Source of the DNA: Dipteris shenzhenensis
Taxonomy: Eukaryota; Polypodiophyta; Polypodiopsida; Gleicheniales
NCBI GenBank assembly: GCA_047967505.1
Contig: CM106539.1
Reading direction: 5' to 3' (one strand)
DNA length: 64,000 nucleotides
The position numbers were made by a program, and so were the translations under genes. Of the stretch, positions 9,793-20,770 are shown one piece after another. The notes below the pieces were generated by a model that had not been told where the DNA came from, made no database searches, and saw only the letters and a list, made by a program, of their open reading frames with translations. Every line of letters begins with the position of its first letter. Position 1 is the first letter of the stretch.

Positions 9793-11109
9793 TTAGAAAT
9801 CCAAGGCATCCTGATAGCCTTGAATATCCACCTCTACACCATATATCATGGTGTCCCAAGCTTTTTTATCAATGCCCTTCGCCAAAGAGACCACATATTT
9901 ATGGGCACTAGGGCTCTCATGCAATTTTAATTTCTTAACTAACGAGTAGTTCAAGAAATTATGTGTTGCACTATCATCGACCATCACTCTTACTCTTTGC
10001 CCCTTAATTTTTCCATGCATCCTCATTAAATCATGAGTACCAAAGGTGGGCTGCCACGTTGCCGATGATAGACAGCACATGTGGGTGCTATCCTCATGAT
10101 AGACCTCTACCTCAGTGTACTTTTCAGTACTATTAAGCGGCAACACTTGCACCGTATGCACTTGTCTTTGTGGAGGTCTATTGGGGGCTTTAGCTCCCAC
10201 TGGTTTATTTTTAGGGCAGTTCCAAGAAGCATGGTCTTTGCCCAAACATTTGAAGCAAAGATTTTCTTGCATGGACCTTTCATAATCCTCTTTCTTCAGG
10301 AGAGGATAATTTTGTGTTTGAGGTTTTTTAGGTGGTGCCTGAGGAAACTCCTTCTTAAAGTGCCCCTTCCTTTTCAAATTGGAAAATTTATTGAACTTTG
10401 GAACAAAACCTATTTGCTCTGAAGTTCCAACTCTGGATTTCCTCATCATATCATCATATATTTGGGCATACTTAATGGCTTCCTCAAAGGTCTTTGGAGA
10501 ATTTCTTTTCACCTCAACCTTATAAGTGTCTTTGAGACCTCTCATGAAACCCCTTATCTTTTGGAATTCATCAATTCCCTTCAGCTTAAGGACTGCCTCC
10601 CTATAGTTTGCTATGTACTGAACTAGAGTGTTTTTACCCATAGTGCAATTGTCCCAAGCCGCCCATGCTCTTTCTAATTCATTTTCTGGTAAAAACTCTT
10701 TTAGGAAGGCTTGTTCAAACTCAGTCCAATACCTAGGAATTCTATCACTCTCCCTAAGGCTCATCCACCATTTATAGGCTTTATTTCCAAGGGAAAGACT
10801 TGCTTCCATGACTTGATTTTCAGGTTTTGTATTCCTAAGTCGGTGGAAGTCTTGCCATTTTTGCAAGAACGTATTAATCGCATCTTTATTACACTCCTTT
10901 TCTTCCCCATTAAAAATTGGCGGTTTTAAGTCCTTAAGGATGTTTGAGGTTCCTCTAAGTCGAGAGGTAGACCTCTTAACTTGATTAGGAGGAATTGATG
11001 ACTTTTCAGTAATAGATACCGATTGAGAATCGACTGTCTTAGTTATAGCTTCAGCTAGGGTTTTTAATGTTTCACTGATAACCCATAACCGTGTTTCTAT
11101 ATTTTGCAT
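9793..11109 (-). CDS. Gypsy-1 gag with fused aspartic protease (438 codons, open)
   Basis: ATG at 11109-11107, open to 9793. Residues about 60-230 form the retrotransposon gag core (PPIFNGEEKE, WWMSLRESDRIPRYWTEFEQ, FLKEFLPENE, LVQYIANYREAVLKLKGI). A basic linker leads to the zinc knuckle CFKCLGKDHASWNC (CX2CX4HX4C, about residue 284). A retropepsin-like domain starts near residue 355 (HDLMRMHGKIKGQRVRVMVD) with DDSATHNF where DSGATHNF is usual, so the catalytic DSG triplet is altered. The frame stops inside the protease domain, before a usual RT. It is by far the longest undamaged frame in the window; its open state may reflect youth or chance. Product would form capsid particles. Confidence 0.85.
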   Translation of the reverse strand: MQNIETRLWVISETLKTLAEAITKTVDSQSVSITEKSSIPPNQVKRSTSRLRGTSNILKDLKPPIFNGEEKECNKDAINTFLQKWQDFHRLRNTKPENQVMEASLSLGNKAYKWWMSLRESDRIPRYWTEFEQAFLKEFLPENELERAWAAWDNCTMGKNTLVQYIANYREAVLKLKGIDEFQKIRGFMRGLKDTYKVEVKRNSPKTFEEAIKYAQIYDDMMRKSRVGTSEQIGFVPKFNKFSNLKRKGHFKKEFPQAPPKKPQTQNYPLLKKEDYERSMQENLCFKCLGKDHASWNCPKNKPVGAKAPNRPPQRQVHTVQVLPLNSTEKYTEVEVYHEDSTHMCCLSSATWQPTFGTHDLMRMHGKIKGQRVRVMVDDSATHNFLNYSLVKKLKLHESPSAHKYVVSLAKGIDKKAWDTMIYGVEVDIQGYQDALDF

Positions 11110-11301
11110 TCGAGTTTCAAGTTTAGTGAATTACGTATATGGAATTCCATAATCACCGTAATCAGTATCCTCCATTTCCACATTATCCTCTTGCATTTCA
11201 GTTTGTACCTCCTCATGTGTTTCCTCTCCAACTATTGCTTTTCCCTTTCTAGCCTTTTCCTCAGCCTCCCTAATCACACCATCCTGTGGTCATTATAAAG
11301 A

Positions 11302-11708
11302 TGTATATTTTCCAAAAATTATAAAGGAAAGGGCTATATTGTAGAAACACGTGGGATAGAATAGATGCATCTTGGAAGAGGAGTGAGAGCACAAGATGTA
11401 ACCAAAAATGTTGTTCTCTATTGATTGTGAGAGAGGTGACTCTCTCTTATAGAAATGGGGAGAAGGTGTCCTAGATCAAAGGCACCTTCCCTACATCAGT
11501 GGCAATCAGCCCCTACATTAGTGGGACTGGACTAAATCAAAGGAACCTCCCATGTGGGGGCCTTTGGCTTACATCATCACTTAGGTCACACACTAGACAC
11601 ATCATAGCACTAGATGTGTCTCTATAACACACACACACGTACACATGTGACTCCCCTAGATGCACACATGCACCATAGAGCAAGCCCTTGATCACACATA
11701 TCCCAACA
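11302..11708 (-). repeat. Candidate 5' LTR of Gypsy-1
   Basis: The - strand starts TGTTGGGATATGTGTGATC at 11708, a common LTR-like start, and lies just outside gag. The inner edge is uncertain: a CA end near 11302 is possible but no convincing primer-binding site follows. No second LTR exists for comparison. Confidence 0.4.
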
Positions 11709-12555
11709 TACCCCCCCTCAAGGGTTTGCCTTTTGCAATGTCAAGGATAGATCTAGTCTTATAATTTCTCATGCCATCTCATGGTGGTCAAGGATAAATC
11801 TATGGCTAGGATCTCATGCTAGCAAGGGTTCCAAGGGTGTGAGGTTCACAAAAATGGGATAGACAAAACACATATCACATGGTCTACATCATATGGTGAC
11901 TAGAGGTGATTTACAAAAGACAAAACATATGACATTCTTTTTGGAGTACTACTCCAGGTAGAGAACCTCAAAATTTGACCAAGTGATGATAAACAAAAAT
12001 TCAAAAGACAAAGTGCTCAAAAAGCATAGTCTTTATCTTCTACTACCACCCCAACCCTAAACTCCTCCCACCTCCATTCTTATAAAAACCCTCTCCACCC
12101 CCTCACACTCTCTCTCTCTCTCTCCTTAGGGCATTCCGTGTCTATTGAGTCATTTAATAGCCTGAGTATAACTCTTGAAATTCGTTCAAAAAGCTCCAAT
12201 TTGGAGCCTGGACCTTTGAATATCCTTTCTAAAATATATGTATTTTTTCAATGTTTCATAGTCTTCTTGAAAAAAGCGTTTTTTATAAGGAAAAAGGAGT
12301 TTGTGGAGCTTAAGGCGAATTGTAAAGCTCGAAATCTTTTGCACATATTTCTAATCTCACAGTAGTCCCTTCATCAAGTACTTTGCTTAGCTCCTAAGCT
12401 CCCTTACATGATTGTCAACTACTTCAAATGGATAAAGTACTCCTTAATAATTGCTACATTTACAAGCCTACGCGGCTTCCACAACCACTAATGGCTGGTC
12501 ATCTAGTATGTACCCGTACACAGCTCTCATACGTTGTCTCTAGCATGGCAGAATG
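11709..12555. other. Anonymous stretch with a promoter-like patch
   Basis: I recognise no gene here. The region is AT-rich with a purine-poor patch at 12050-12130. A 76-codon open stretch (12138-12365) has no recognisable similarity. Confidence 0.4.
12081..12125 (+). promoter_or_regulatory. Possible core promoter: TATA-like box followed by CT repeat
   Basis: TATAAAAA at 12081-12088 is followed 19 bp later by a (CT)n run (12107-12125), a layout seen in plant core promoters (TATA plus Y-patch). The downstream sequence has no recognised gene, so it may be fortuitous. Confidence 0.2.
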
Positions 12556-12559
12556 AAGT

Positions 12560-12850
12560 CCATCCTTTAGGGCGGTACCATAGAGGACAGTCTCACAGTG
12601 CCGACCATCCTTTGTGCCACACACAGGATCTACTGGTGCCTTTGTTGCACCTGTACTTTGATGCATGTATGAGGACTGGGACAGGAACTGGATTCCCTAC
12701 ATTGATGCTGCTGCCTTCCAGTACCCCCTAGCCAGTGTGAAGAGCTCAACCAGTGAGCAGTTGGCAGATAGGGTGCTGACAGACGGAGAGGTTTAGGCCT
12801 CTCCCAAAGCCACTGAAGACTTCATTGAGAGGAGCAGTTTGTGGGGGCCT
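12560..12850 (+). pseudogene. Probable gypsy integrase C-terminal relic
   Basis: After SADHP at about 12600 (compare the integrase TADHPQSDGQ block), another frame reads WDRNWIPYIDAAAFQYP then SSTSEQLADRVL and, after a TAG, EDFIERSSL. The spacing of WD, IP, AF and SST fits the end of the gypsy integrase core and its C-terminal extension. Frame shifts and a stop are present. The similarity is weak and could be chance. Confidence 0.3.
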
Positions 12851-15189
12851 CAGTTCCAGCACTAGTGGGCAGCACCCCGTTGTCCACATAGTCGCTTTTG
12901 ATGTATAGAAGATCTTGGGTCCTCTCGTTGGCCATTCTTATTTAGGTATTGGTTTAGGTATTGGTTGCCATAACTTGTTGTTTATTCCAGGACTGGGTGT
13001 GGTTTACATTTTCTATGCATGTATGCACATCTGGAGTAGAGTTCTCAAGTGTTGTGATCCCATGGATAATTCATTTTTGCTGCATGTTCTAAATGTCCCA
13101 CAAGCTACAAACTTAAGCTAGAAATACATGTTCAGGTATTTTCCAACATAGCCCATACAAGCCCACTAGGGATGATATACCGACATGAAAGAAATCACAG
13201 CCCAAAACGTGTCCATGCAAGATTGAAGCCTTGCCTACAATACCGAGGCTCGACACTTCTAAGCTAGAAACCGTTAAAAGAGTAACCAGTCGTTGGATTT
13301 CATAAAAATACCTTATATTTCTAAAGAGTAAACATTGTTCTGCCCATGAATGCAACAATCAAAAGAATTAAAATTGCTGGCCTGCCATCCTGAGCTTCAA
13401 CTTAGCTAGAGGTAGCTGCTCCTGAGCCAAACTAGGGAGCTAAAGACTTACATAATTCATACAATGCCTTTGCTCATGACCATACCAGATCCTTTGTCGT
13501 TCATCTCATTCAGATTGTCCCAAGGTGCTTGCACCATCTGGAAGGACCAGTATGTGATGATATATCCAACAAGGATCTAGATGCAACTCACTCTCGAGCA
13601 AGGAAGACACAGCAGCATTCCAAGATCACGAGGATATTTGTGCCAAACTAATAACGATTTGAGAGTGAGTCTCAACACAATGGCGCTTTACTTCTTCGAC
13701 TTTCTTCTTCTTGAGGTCCCCAACTTCAGAGAAGTCTTGCCACATTCATCAGCGGTCCATGGTAAAATCCAAAGGTGGCAGGTCCTTCCAAATGCCTGAT
13801 GTTGGCATTTGGCCTACACCAAAGGCTTTGATCTATAAGTCTCAAAGTAATTAAATAAAATCAGTATCAGCACACAGTGCATTTTGTCACAGGACCATCA
13901 AACTCTTTCCAAAGCTTTCAAGCTACAAGGAAACTTTTGACCTTCATGTTCCACTAGTACAATCCAATTTGCAATGCCTCTTCAAAAGTAGGAGACGAGC
14001 TTTACAAAATGGAATCAGCCAATGTTGAGTCCACATTTCAAAAGCTGACTCATAGGGATGATATGCAAAGAACAGACTGAATGGACAGTCAAGTGAGTAT
14101 GGGTTTGTATAGTGCAACAAGTAACTTGACACTCCTACCACAACTACACTGACATTCAATCAAGAAATTAGACTCTACCCATTATTGTGATCACAGGAAC
14201 AGTCTCAAAAAGTTGGAGGCTTGTCTACACTAAAATCCAATAGCAATCCAATTCAACAAACAAGCAGAACAAAGATGGGAAAATATGGAGCTTCCCTACT
14301 CTGCATGAGCTCTCAAAACCGACTAGATCAGTAAAAGCAAGCGGAAATGTTGAAATTTGTTGTAGACACCTCATACAAGCAATGGATGCTTACTCCAAGC
14401 TTCCTAGAACCCAAGAACTTGCAAGTGTCTTGCTAAATCAGAGTCACTGAAGATAGACATGGCTCAAAGAGTGACTGGATGCTTGCTCCAACCTTCCACT
14501 ACCACAGAAGCCAAGAACTTGTAAGAGTCATCCCACGGATCCTCCACTCTTCATGCAAGATAAACATGGCTCAAAGATTGGTAGGATCTTGTAAGTGCAC
14601 CATCGCTGGACCTTCTCCAAAGAACAACAATCAGAACAAGGTGAAAATCTCACTAGGCATGCCAAAGGCCATGGGACAACCTCACCCTTAGATTAGGAAA
14701 ACCTTTAAATCCCCTCTCACGTTATTCCATGATAGCATTAAGGACAACCTCACCCTTGCACAATCCCCATAGAGAGAGAAAGGAAAACAAACGCTTAGGC
14801 ATTGCCTTTGGCATGCCAAAAAAGTGATGAAAATAAATGCCAAATGTACTTCATATACCCAAGAGGGAATGCCTCACAATCTGCCAGTAGCTGCCCAACA
14901 TGATGGTGGCCGAATAGGGTGGCTGGATTAGTTGACTAGACAACCCAACACATCAGACTGCTGCTGGGCCGACCTAAGCAGGACAGTTTACCAGGCCAAC
15001 CAGGCCAATGCCTGTTCACTTGACTGACCAGGCAAAGTCATTGTTGGGTCAAAATAGGCTTCCAAATGGTATATGGCCAGTAGATTCCTGCCCTAACCTA
15101 CTCTAGCTATTAACCAATCCTGCCTCATAGGTAAATTGTAATGTAGAGACCACAACAACCCTTACTATGGAAACTTCATGCCCCAGGTC
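12851..15189. other. No recognisable gene
   Basis: Only short open stretches occur, all under about 85 codons and without recognisable motifs. The only structure I see is the imperfect repeat at 14377-14581. Confidence 0.4.
14377..14581. repeat. Two imperfect tandem units of about 100 bp
   Basis: Both units contain TGGATGCTT(A/G)CTCCAA near the start, CCAAGAACTTG in the middle and ACATGGCTCAAAGA at the end (starting near 14382 and 14476). They are diverged and differ in length. Confidence 0.5.
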
Positions 15190-15300
15190 AGCCTCTCAAG
15201 TAGAGGGAAGAAGGTTTTTGTGGTCATTCTGCTTGACCTTAAGAAGGCATATGACAGCATGGACTGAAGTTTCTCTACGACTCGCGGTCACAGGACGAAC
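15190..15300 (+). pseudogene. LINE reverse transcriptase relic
   Basis: The + strand reads GKKVFVVILLDLKKAYDSMD, then a TGA at a position normally Trp, then SF. LD-x-x-KAYD-x-x-DW is the signature of motif A of non-LTR retrotransposon RT, including the first catalytic Asp. No flanking RT motif is readable nearby, so only a scrap survives. Confidence 0.65.
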
Positions 15301-15639
15301 AAATTTGTTAGGTTCTGCTCTACTATAGGAAATCCAGAATGTAACAAATAGGGTACATGTGTGTCATTAAACATTAAGTAGGGAAAAGACACAACGAGAG
15401 AGCTAGATAGATAGATAGATATTAACGTCTCTAAAAGGCCAAACCGCCTGTGAGACTAAAACAGTTGACACATCTGCTAGTGTTGTCTCATCAAAGAGAA
15501 CAACAAAATAAATAAGCTGAAGGCTGAGAGCTACTAAAGGTACTTACAGTCAGAGGGACTGCAAGTGACCCAAAACTAATGAAATACCAAGTAAGTATTT
15601 ACTAAAAGTACCAATTGATCAGCATAGGCAGAAAGCTAA
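15301..15639. other. No recognisable gene
   Basis: AT-rich. The only repeat is a short (GATA)n run near 15405-15420. Confidence 0.4.
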
Positions 15640-16655
15640 TCAATAAAAAGGTTGCACTCTTCTTATGTCAAAAATCCCAATCATGGGCAGCTCTAGGATC
15701 TCATAACTCGGTGCCACACGTTTCCAGTGTTTGGCAATGATGGCACGGATCCGATGAAGATATGGGTGCCGGGCACGGGGTCTTGGGGGCCTGGGCCTCC
15801 GTGACTTGGATATGGCGATGGCTCGGTCCAAAATCACACCACTAGAGTGTGGCAATCTGCCTGTGTGTGATAAGGTGGTGGTGGCGCCAGGGGTTTCTGA
15901 TGGCGGGGAGGGCATAAAACTAGTTGAGGTGCTGGCAGTGAAGAAGTCTCTGAGTGTACTTTGCTTGGGTGGGGCTGGTCTCGGCTGTCTGTCTCCCAAC
16001 AAAGTCTCTCTATGTCGCTTGAGCTCTGATAAAAACAAACCCAAGCATTTTTTATCTTCGTACTCCATCACCCTACGGAGTGGGCCAAATCCCTTTCTGA
16101 ATAGACAGTGGTATCTTCCTCGGATTTCATAATATACCGTGCATCTACATACGTAATGCTCCTCTATCTCCTCCTGCTGCTGGCATAACTGACATACCCG
16201 ATCCTGAGGGGCTGTGTGGGTGTATCTCCCTGTCTCTATTCTCAACTGATGTGATGAGGTTCGAATTTGGCCAATAATACTACGTAGCCCGTGTGTGTGT
16301 CCATGTATGCTAGCCTGGCTATAAGTTCATCTGAGATAAATGAAGAAAATGGCTCTGGTAGTGTGCCATCTTCTTCCCTAAGGGCTCATGTGGTCTAGTC
16401 CAGGTTCTCTCAGTCTCCAACTTGACAATATCAGCTCTAATGATCTTGTTTCAGTCATGGCGAGACAGGTCTAACTTGGGACAATCCAAACTGTATTGAA
16501 AGGGTGGGAGTGCATCCATTGTCAACTCATGCTCTACAAACCATCTCTGTAGCTGAGCATACCAGCACCATGTTCGACCCTCCTCTGCTAGCTGCTTGGA
16601 TGATATCATAGCCAACCAAGCATATCTGGAGCCAGGCAGCTAGCAGAGGAGGGAG
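15640..16655 (-). pseudogene. LINE ORF2 C-terminal region with zinc-binding domain
   Basis: Read right to left: RYAWLAMISSKQLAEEG, WCWYAQLQRWFVEHELTMDA and ALPPFQYSLDCPKLDLSRH (16620-16450), one or two stops, then TSSHQLRIETGRYT and the cysteine cluster CQLCQQQEEIEEHYVCRC (16245-16140). This is the reverse-transcriptase zinc-binding type tail of plant LINEs (LRIETGR, C-x2-C, H-x3-C). A proline- and Arg-rich tail of about 110 residues reaches a stop at 15640. The last frame is open for 201 codons. The RT and endonuclease of this copy are not present. Confidence 0.7.
16578..16653. repeat. 18-bp perfect inverted repeat at the edge of the LINE relic
   Basis: CCCTCCTCTGCTAGCTGC (16578-16595) is the exact reverse complement of 16636-16653, with 40 bp between. 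The right arm is followed directly by a GA-rich run. Confidence 0.85.
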
Positions 16656-17094
16656 AGAGACAGAGAGAGAGAGATTCCATATCTTCCACATTTATGCAAA
16701 AATGTTTATAATTTATTGTACAAATCTTGCTCTTGATTCTAAAAATGAGAGCATCATTCGCCAAGGTTGCAGCATTGGCTTGGCTAGCCAGGCAGCCAAA
16801 ACCTTAGACACAGACCTATTAGCTGCCATTCAGGATCCAGCAACTTATATTACCCTTCTGCAACTTCAACTAACAAATAATAAAAGACAATGGTTAATTC
16901 ATATACACAGAGTGCCTCTCAGAAGAGGACTGGCTGCTGGGTAAACTTTGCCTTTATGAACCAATTGACCGCTCCTTCCCAATTAGGGCTCCCTCCAATC
17001 TGCATTCAAAGAATGTACAATTATGGGAGAGCCATACCAACCCTGCATGCATGAAGCCAACTTAGTTGGGTGTACTCTCTCTATCTCTCTCTAA
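16656..17094 (+). other. Unassigned stretch with an 81-codon open frame
   Basis: 16702-16944 is open for 80 residues (contains AAIQDPATYITLLQLQL and NKRQWLIHIHRVPLRRG). I do not recognise it. It may be a gene fragment of a transposon because it lies between a LINE relic and another exon-like piece. Confidence 0.25.
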
Positions 17095-17385
17095 CAGAGA
17101 CAGCAGCAAGAGACGACAGAGCCGCAAGAGGCTGAGGTTGAACACGCACAGGGATATGTCACAGATTTCTATGCATTTGAGTCAGCTCCAGGACATAGTG
17201 AGGTGGAGAAGGAGCTAGCTGACATGAGGGCAGTGTGGACCAGAGGGGCGAAACAACATGACGCTGCCGAGCCAGAGACACAAAGACCACACAACATAGA
17301 GAGTGATGAAAGCACACACGATGAAGGTCTGCTCTATCTCAGCTCTCCTCAGAGGAGACCGCCAGAGATGAGGTGTCACGCTTGA
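17095..17385 (+). CDS. Exon-like open stretch, hypothetical acidic protein
   Basis: A CT-rich tract ending TCTCTCTAACAG looks like a branch point and 3' splice site. The frame then runs open for 96 residues from 17095 to a TGA at 17383-17385, with a TAA just before it. The peptide is rich in Glu, Gln and Ala at the start and contains GYVTDFYAFESAPGHSEVEK and HDEGLLYLSSPQRRPP. I know no match. The composition (higher GC, CpG present) differs from the AT-rich surroundings, and further open sequence in another frame (LLDTEVARQRPPPQEE) follows. It could be the last exon of a gene or part of a transposon. Confidence 0.3.
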   Translation, partial: QRQQQETTEPQEAEVEHAQGYVTDFYAFESAPGHSEVEKELADMRAVWTRGAKQHDAAEPETQRPHNIESDESTHDEGLLYLSSPQRRPPEMRCHA

Positions 17386-17697
17386 CATAGCCTATTGGAT
17401 ACAGAGGTCGCGAGACAACGTCCTCCGCCACAGGAAGAGACGACAAACGCAGATCTGGGACACCTTTGCAGCCTGCTGGAGAGCCATCACAGCACCGGGT
17501 TTTGGATTTTGAATCTCAGTTTTCAGTTTTTGAGTTTTGAGTTTTGAGTTTGAGCTCTCGAGCACTTTAGCTTAGCATAGCACTCAGCAAGGGCCCTAGC
17601 ATGCCCTTTGCTTGAAAGTTCAGCCCACACAGGCTTGTATGAGTTTCTTCTCTTGATATACTTTGTCCCATAGGCCCGTGAGGCCTTCCAAGGACGT

Positions 17698-17728
<31 letters not shown>

Positions 17729-18100
17729 CCCCCCCCCCCCCCCCGCATGTTGGCATGCACACACACACGCCATGTTACTGGAAATTTTGAAGGAAGAATC
17801 CATTCACATATGCTTAGCAACACATTACATCCTGAAATGGACAGGTGAAGTCATGATAATACGTGAAATCAATGTTATTGAGCAGCAGTAACTCCATAGG
17901 CAAGGATCCCAAGTGGACTGAGGACATGAAGGTGAAGGATGGTATAGTGGAAAAGATCTTCCCAGGGCAGCAAAGATACCGCTAAGGGTAGCACAACCTC
18001 CAGCTGAATGAAGAAGCATGTTTTGATAGGACAGATAAGTGCATCTGCAAAACAGCTCTAGCAAAGAGTATGGTTCCTTGTATACCAGAAGTCGCTATTC
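17386..18100. other. No clear gene; microsatellite and possible kinase 3' flank
   Basis: Contains a short TTTTGAG tandem near 17522-17548, the CT/C repeat at 17700-17744, and 17825-18100, which may be the decayed C-terminal region of the kinase fragment to its right but carries no clear motif. Confidence 0.35.
17700..17744. repeat. (CT)n microsatellite followed by a C17 run
   Basis: About 14 CT units are followed by an uninterrupted run of 17 C. Such a junction is prone to length error. Confidence 0.95.
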
Positions 18101-18164
18101 CTGATACACCTGGTTGAGAATCGGATCGATATGCACTAACATTAAGAAATGGATGTTCCAAAAG

Positions 18165-18749
18165 TTAGCAACTGAAGGGCGCAAACGATCTTCCCTCATC
18201 TGACAAGAACTCGGGAATACCAGGAACCTCCCTACTATTGGCGATTTTAAACATAGCTGCTATCTGCTCAGCATAAGGAGCCTTATTAGCCAACTGAAAA
18301 CTTGAAAAAGGGTAATGAAAGGCTAGATGTGAAAGAAATAAAAGAAGAACAGGTAACAATTTGCATCTAGATGGAAATCAATGCCGAACTGTTGAGAACA
18401 CAACTGAGCTGTCCATGGTCAGACGATTGTCAAAAGATAGAAAAGACAAAGAACCTCACCCCTTCAAACTGACTCCATGGCGGTTTACCAGTGGCCATTT
18501 TAATCACTGTACAACCAAGACTCCAGATGTCCACAGCAAAATCGTAGCCGTTTGAGTTTCTAATAACCTATAATACAGCAACTTTTCCACCTTCAACAGA
18601 GCTGCTTCAAATATTACAGAGTTTACTCACACAAAAAGTCTTGTTCTGAGCATAAATGATAACTGAAGTAAAAGATTTACACCAAATACCTCTGGGGCCA
18701 TCCAGTAGGGACTCCCCTTGAATGAAAGAGGGGACCACTGAGCAGAAAT
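18165..18749 (-). pseudogene. Plant MAPKKK kinase-domain fragment, three exons
   Basis: Exon a (18749-18690, 20 codons) encodes ISAQWSPLSFKGSPYWMAPE, the activation segment of plant MEKK/YODA-type MAPKKKs. Exon b (18567-18460, 36 codons) gives [19 protein letters not shown] and [14 protein letters not shown] (subdomain IX). Exon c (from 18263) gives IAAMFKIANSREVPGIPEFL and SDEGRSF (subdomain X). Introns of 122 and 196 bp have GT...AG ends (GAG|GTATTT, TATAG|GTT; GGG|GTGAGG, CAG|ATA) and phase 0. Near 18183 the frame is lost: the next conserved block (RPSVANFWNIHFL) lies in another frame after a small deletion, and the exon-c frame stops at 18165. I see no upstream exons (ATP-binding lobe, HRD motif) to 20 kb. 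Retained introns mean a genomic duplication, not a processed copy. Confidence 0.75.
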
Positions 18750-20059
18750 CTGGAAAATGCATTTGGCAGAGGCGTTCAGTGTCCATTAGTGAGCACTGAG
18801 TGATAATGAACTAGCTTTCTCTTCAAAGCTATAACAATTAGTCATTTCATAATCCACTTCGCATGACAGTCAAAATTTTAAATACAGTTGCAAATGAACA
18901 ACAATCAACTCCAAAAACAAAAGTAACATTTCAATCAACAAGGACCTACACGTGGTAAACATAGCCAACAAAAAGATGGTCACACTTAAATCAAAATCAA
19001 GCTTACGCTTCCTGTGACTTGCACTCTTAAAGTACATATAGATTCAGTTAAATCATAAAATGGATAAACAAATAAATGTTGCCCCTGCAGTCAAAATTCA
19101 GAATCACAGGCGCAGACCTAGACTAAGGCATCTGCAAAACCTAGAAGTACCAAGAAGTACTATGCTAAAAGTATTGGAATGCTTCCAATATGTAACCAGC
19201 TGAGGTATTATATTTTAATATTATTCTAACCGACTCTGGCAAAGTCCCAACCCATACTGAGAGACGATCGCAGGAAGACATCGAGAGAAAAAGGTTAGGT
19301 AAATGCACAAGAACACACGCAATTTCCCACCAATAATGTGCATGCTATCTTCTGCCCTGCAACTACAATCCTTCAAAATCAGTTTCCAAAGAGCTCGACA
19401 CAACGACAAAGTACATAACAAATTACTGGAACTTTCAACTATTGAAAACAATTATATAACATTGTACAAATTCAGATTTTTGTTGTTCTAAAGTCCTAGA
19501 TTCAACAATGAAAATAAAAGAGAAACCAAAAGAGAAAAAACTGAGCTAACCAAAAAAAAAGAATTTGAAAAACAAAAGATAGACATACCTAGCAACCAAA
19601 GCAAAGCTTATGTCGTCATCGTGCCCAATCATAAGCAGCTATACTGGGTTTCTAAAGACCTGCAGAGTCTCTTGGGCAAGCCCAGTGCTTACTAAAATGC
19701 ATCAAAAAAACAAAAGGGAAAGAGAGATATAACAATAAATAAAGAATAAAGAAAGAAAACCATTATATGCTTGACCACCATCCAAAGCCATACATACCTT
19801 TGATTGATGCTTCATTTGCACCGGCACATTCTCACTCAATCCTAGGCACATTTTCTAGCACAAAATTCCCCAAATTACTAACACATCTCTAACCCTTGTA
19901 ACACTCACAATGCAACTTCCGGACCAAAGGAGGATGCACTGAACCCAACACTTGGGAAGTGTGCATGAAACTATGATCCAGGCGGCATTAACAACAACCC
20001 TCGCCACCAAATCCACCTCCTCCGATTAATCAAAACCCTCATTCTCATCCAATCTGCAA
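18750..20059. other. No recognisable gene upstream of the kinase fragment
   Basis: I searched the - strand for the kinase catalytic loop and glycine loop and did not see them. A - strand piece near 19690-19596 reads STGLAQETLQVFRNPV with a donor-like end but is not recognised. Otherwise AT-rich. Confidence 0.35.
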
Positions 20060-20770
20060 CATGATAGATTGTCATCGTGGTGATGATGACCTTGACTTGG
20101 ACAATGATTGGCAACAACTTCAACAACCATGGAAGAAGACGCCCGAGAAAGCTTGAACTTTCAAAGTTAAATGGCCAGGATGATCCAGAGAGGTTCCTTC
20201 AACTCTTTGATGCCGCATGTAGAGTAGTAAAGTAGGAGGTGATCAATCTAATGAGACCCAAGCCGCGTGGTTCCCAATGGCATTGGAACAAATTAAGACT
20301 AAGCCTAATGTTCCAATAGGCATGATGGGGTTGATCAACAAACTAAATGTCATCATGCGGCAACAAAAAGAGGCATCCAAGTAATCAACTCCTATCCAAG
20401 CAAAAAAGCTACTCCAAAAGAAAGCACAAGCACCAATTCTTTTGCCAAGCAAAGAAGCATCGAGTACTTCAACCTTCGATTCAAATCCACTTGTCGAAAA
20501 TGCTCCGTATTCTGATGGTGAATTGGAGATGACTTGACTTCGAGCACATCAACAATGGGTGGAGAAGGAACAAGCCCAATTTGAAGCTGCTAAGCAAGCG
20601 CAAGGTCCAATCCTTGACTTGGCTCCACCAAGTCTCGACACCATAATCGAGCCTCTATTCTATCAACCATGGCCACACCACAATACTCCGCAACACCAAC
20701 TAGAAGATGCAACCCTCTCAAGCATCTTGAGCTACCCTATCTTTATCCCCATTAGAGTTCTCTTATAGAA
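20060..20770 (+). pseudogene. Gypsy-2 gag relic
   Basis: Frames shift several times. One reads RRPRKLELSKLNGQDDPERF then LQLFDAACRVVK and a TAG, which fits the start of a gypsy gag core (LSKFNG-x-x-DPE-x-FL). Another reads AAWFPMALEQIKTKPNVPIG and LINKLNVIMRQQKEASK. The end (EKEQAQFEAAKQAQG) is Gln/Ala-rich. It lies on the same strand as the pol genes at 22-24.6 kb, from which it is separated by the LTR-like block at 20.8-21.6 kb. Confidence 0.5.

Larger units (their letters stand above)
7819..11708 (-). mobile_element. Gypsy-1: Ty3/gypsy retrotransposon, internally deleted and interrupted
   Basis: The - strand order is LTR-like region (11708-11302), gag-protease, RT remnant, RNase H, integrase, which is the Ty3/gypsy order. 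Most of the protease-RT junction and RT fingers is missing: only about 300 bp separate the gag-protease stop (9793) from the RT active site. The integrase is cut at 7819 by Copia-1 and its end is not found in the window. Confidence 0.8.
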
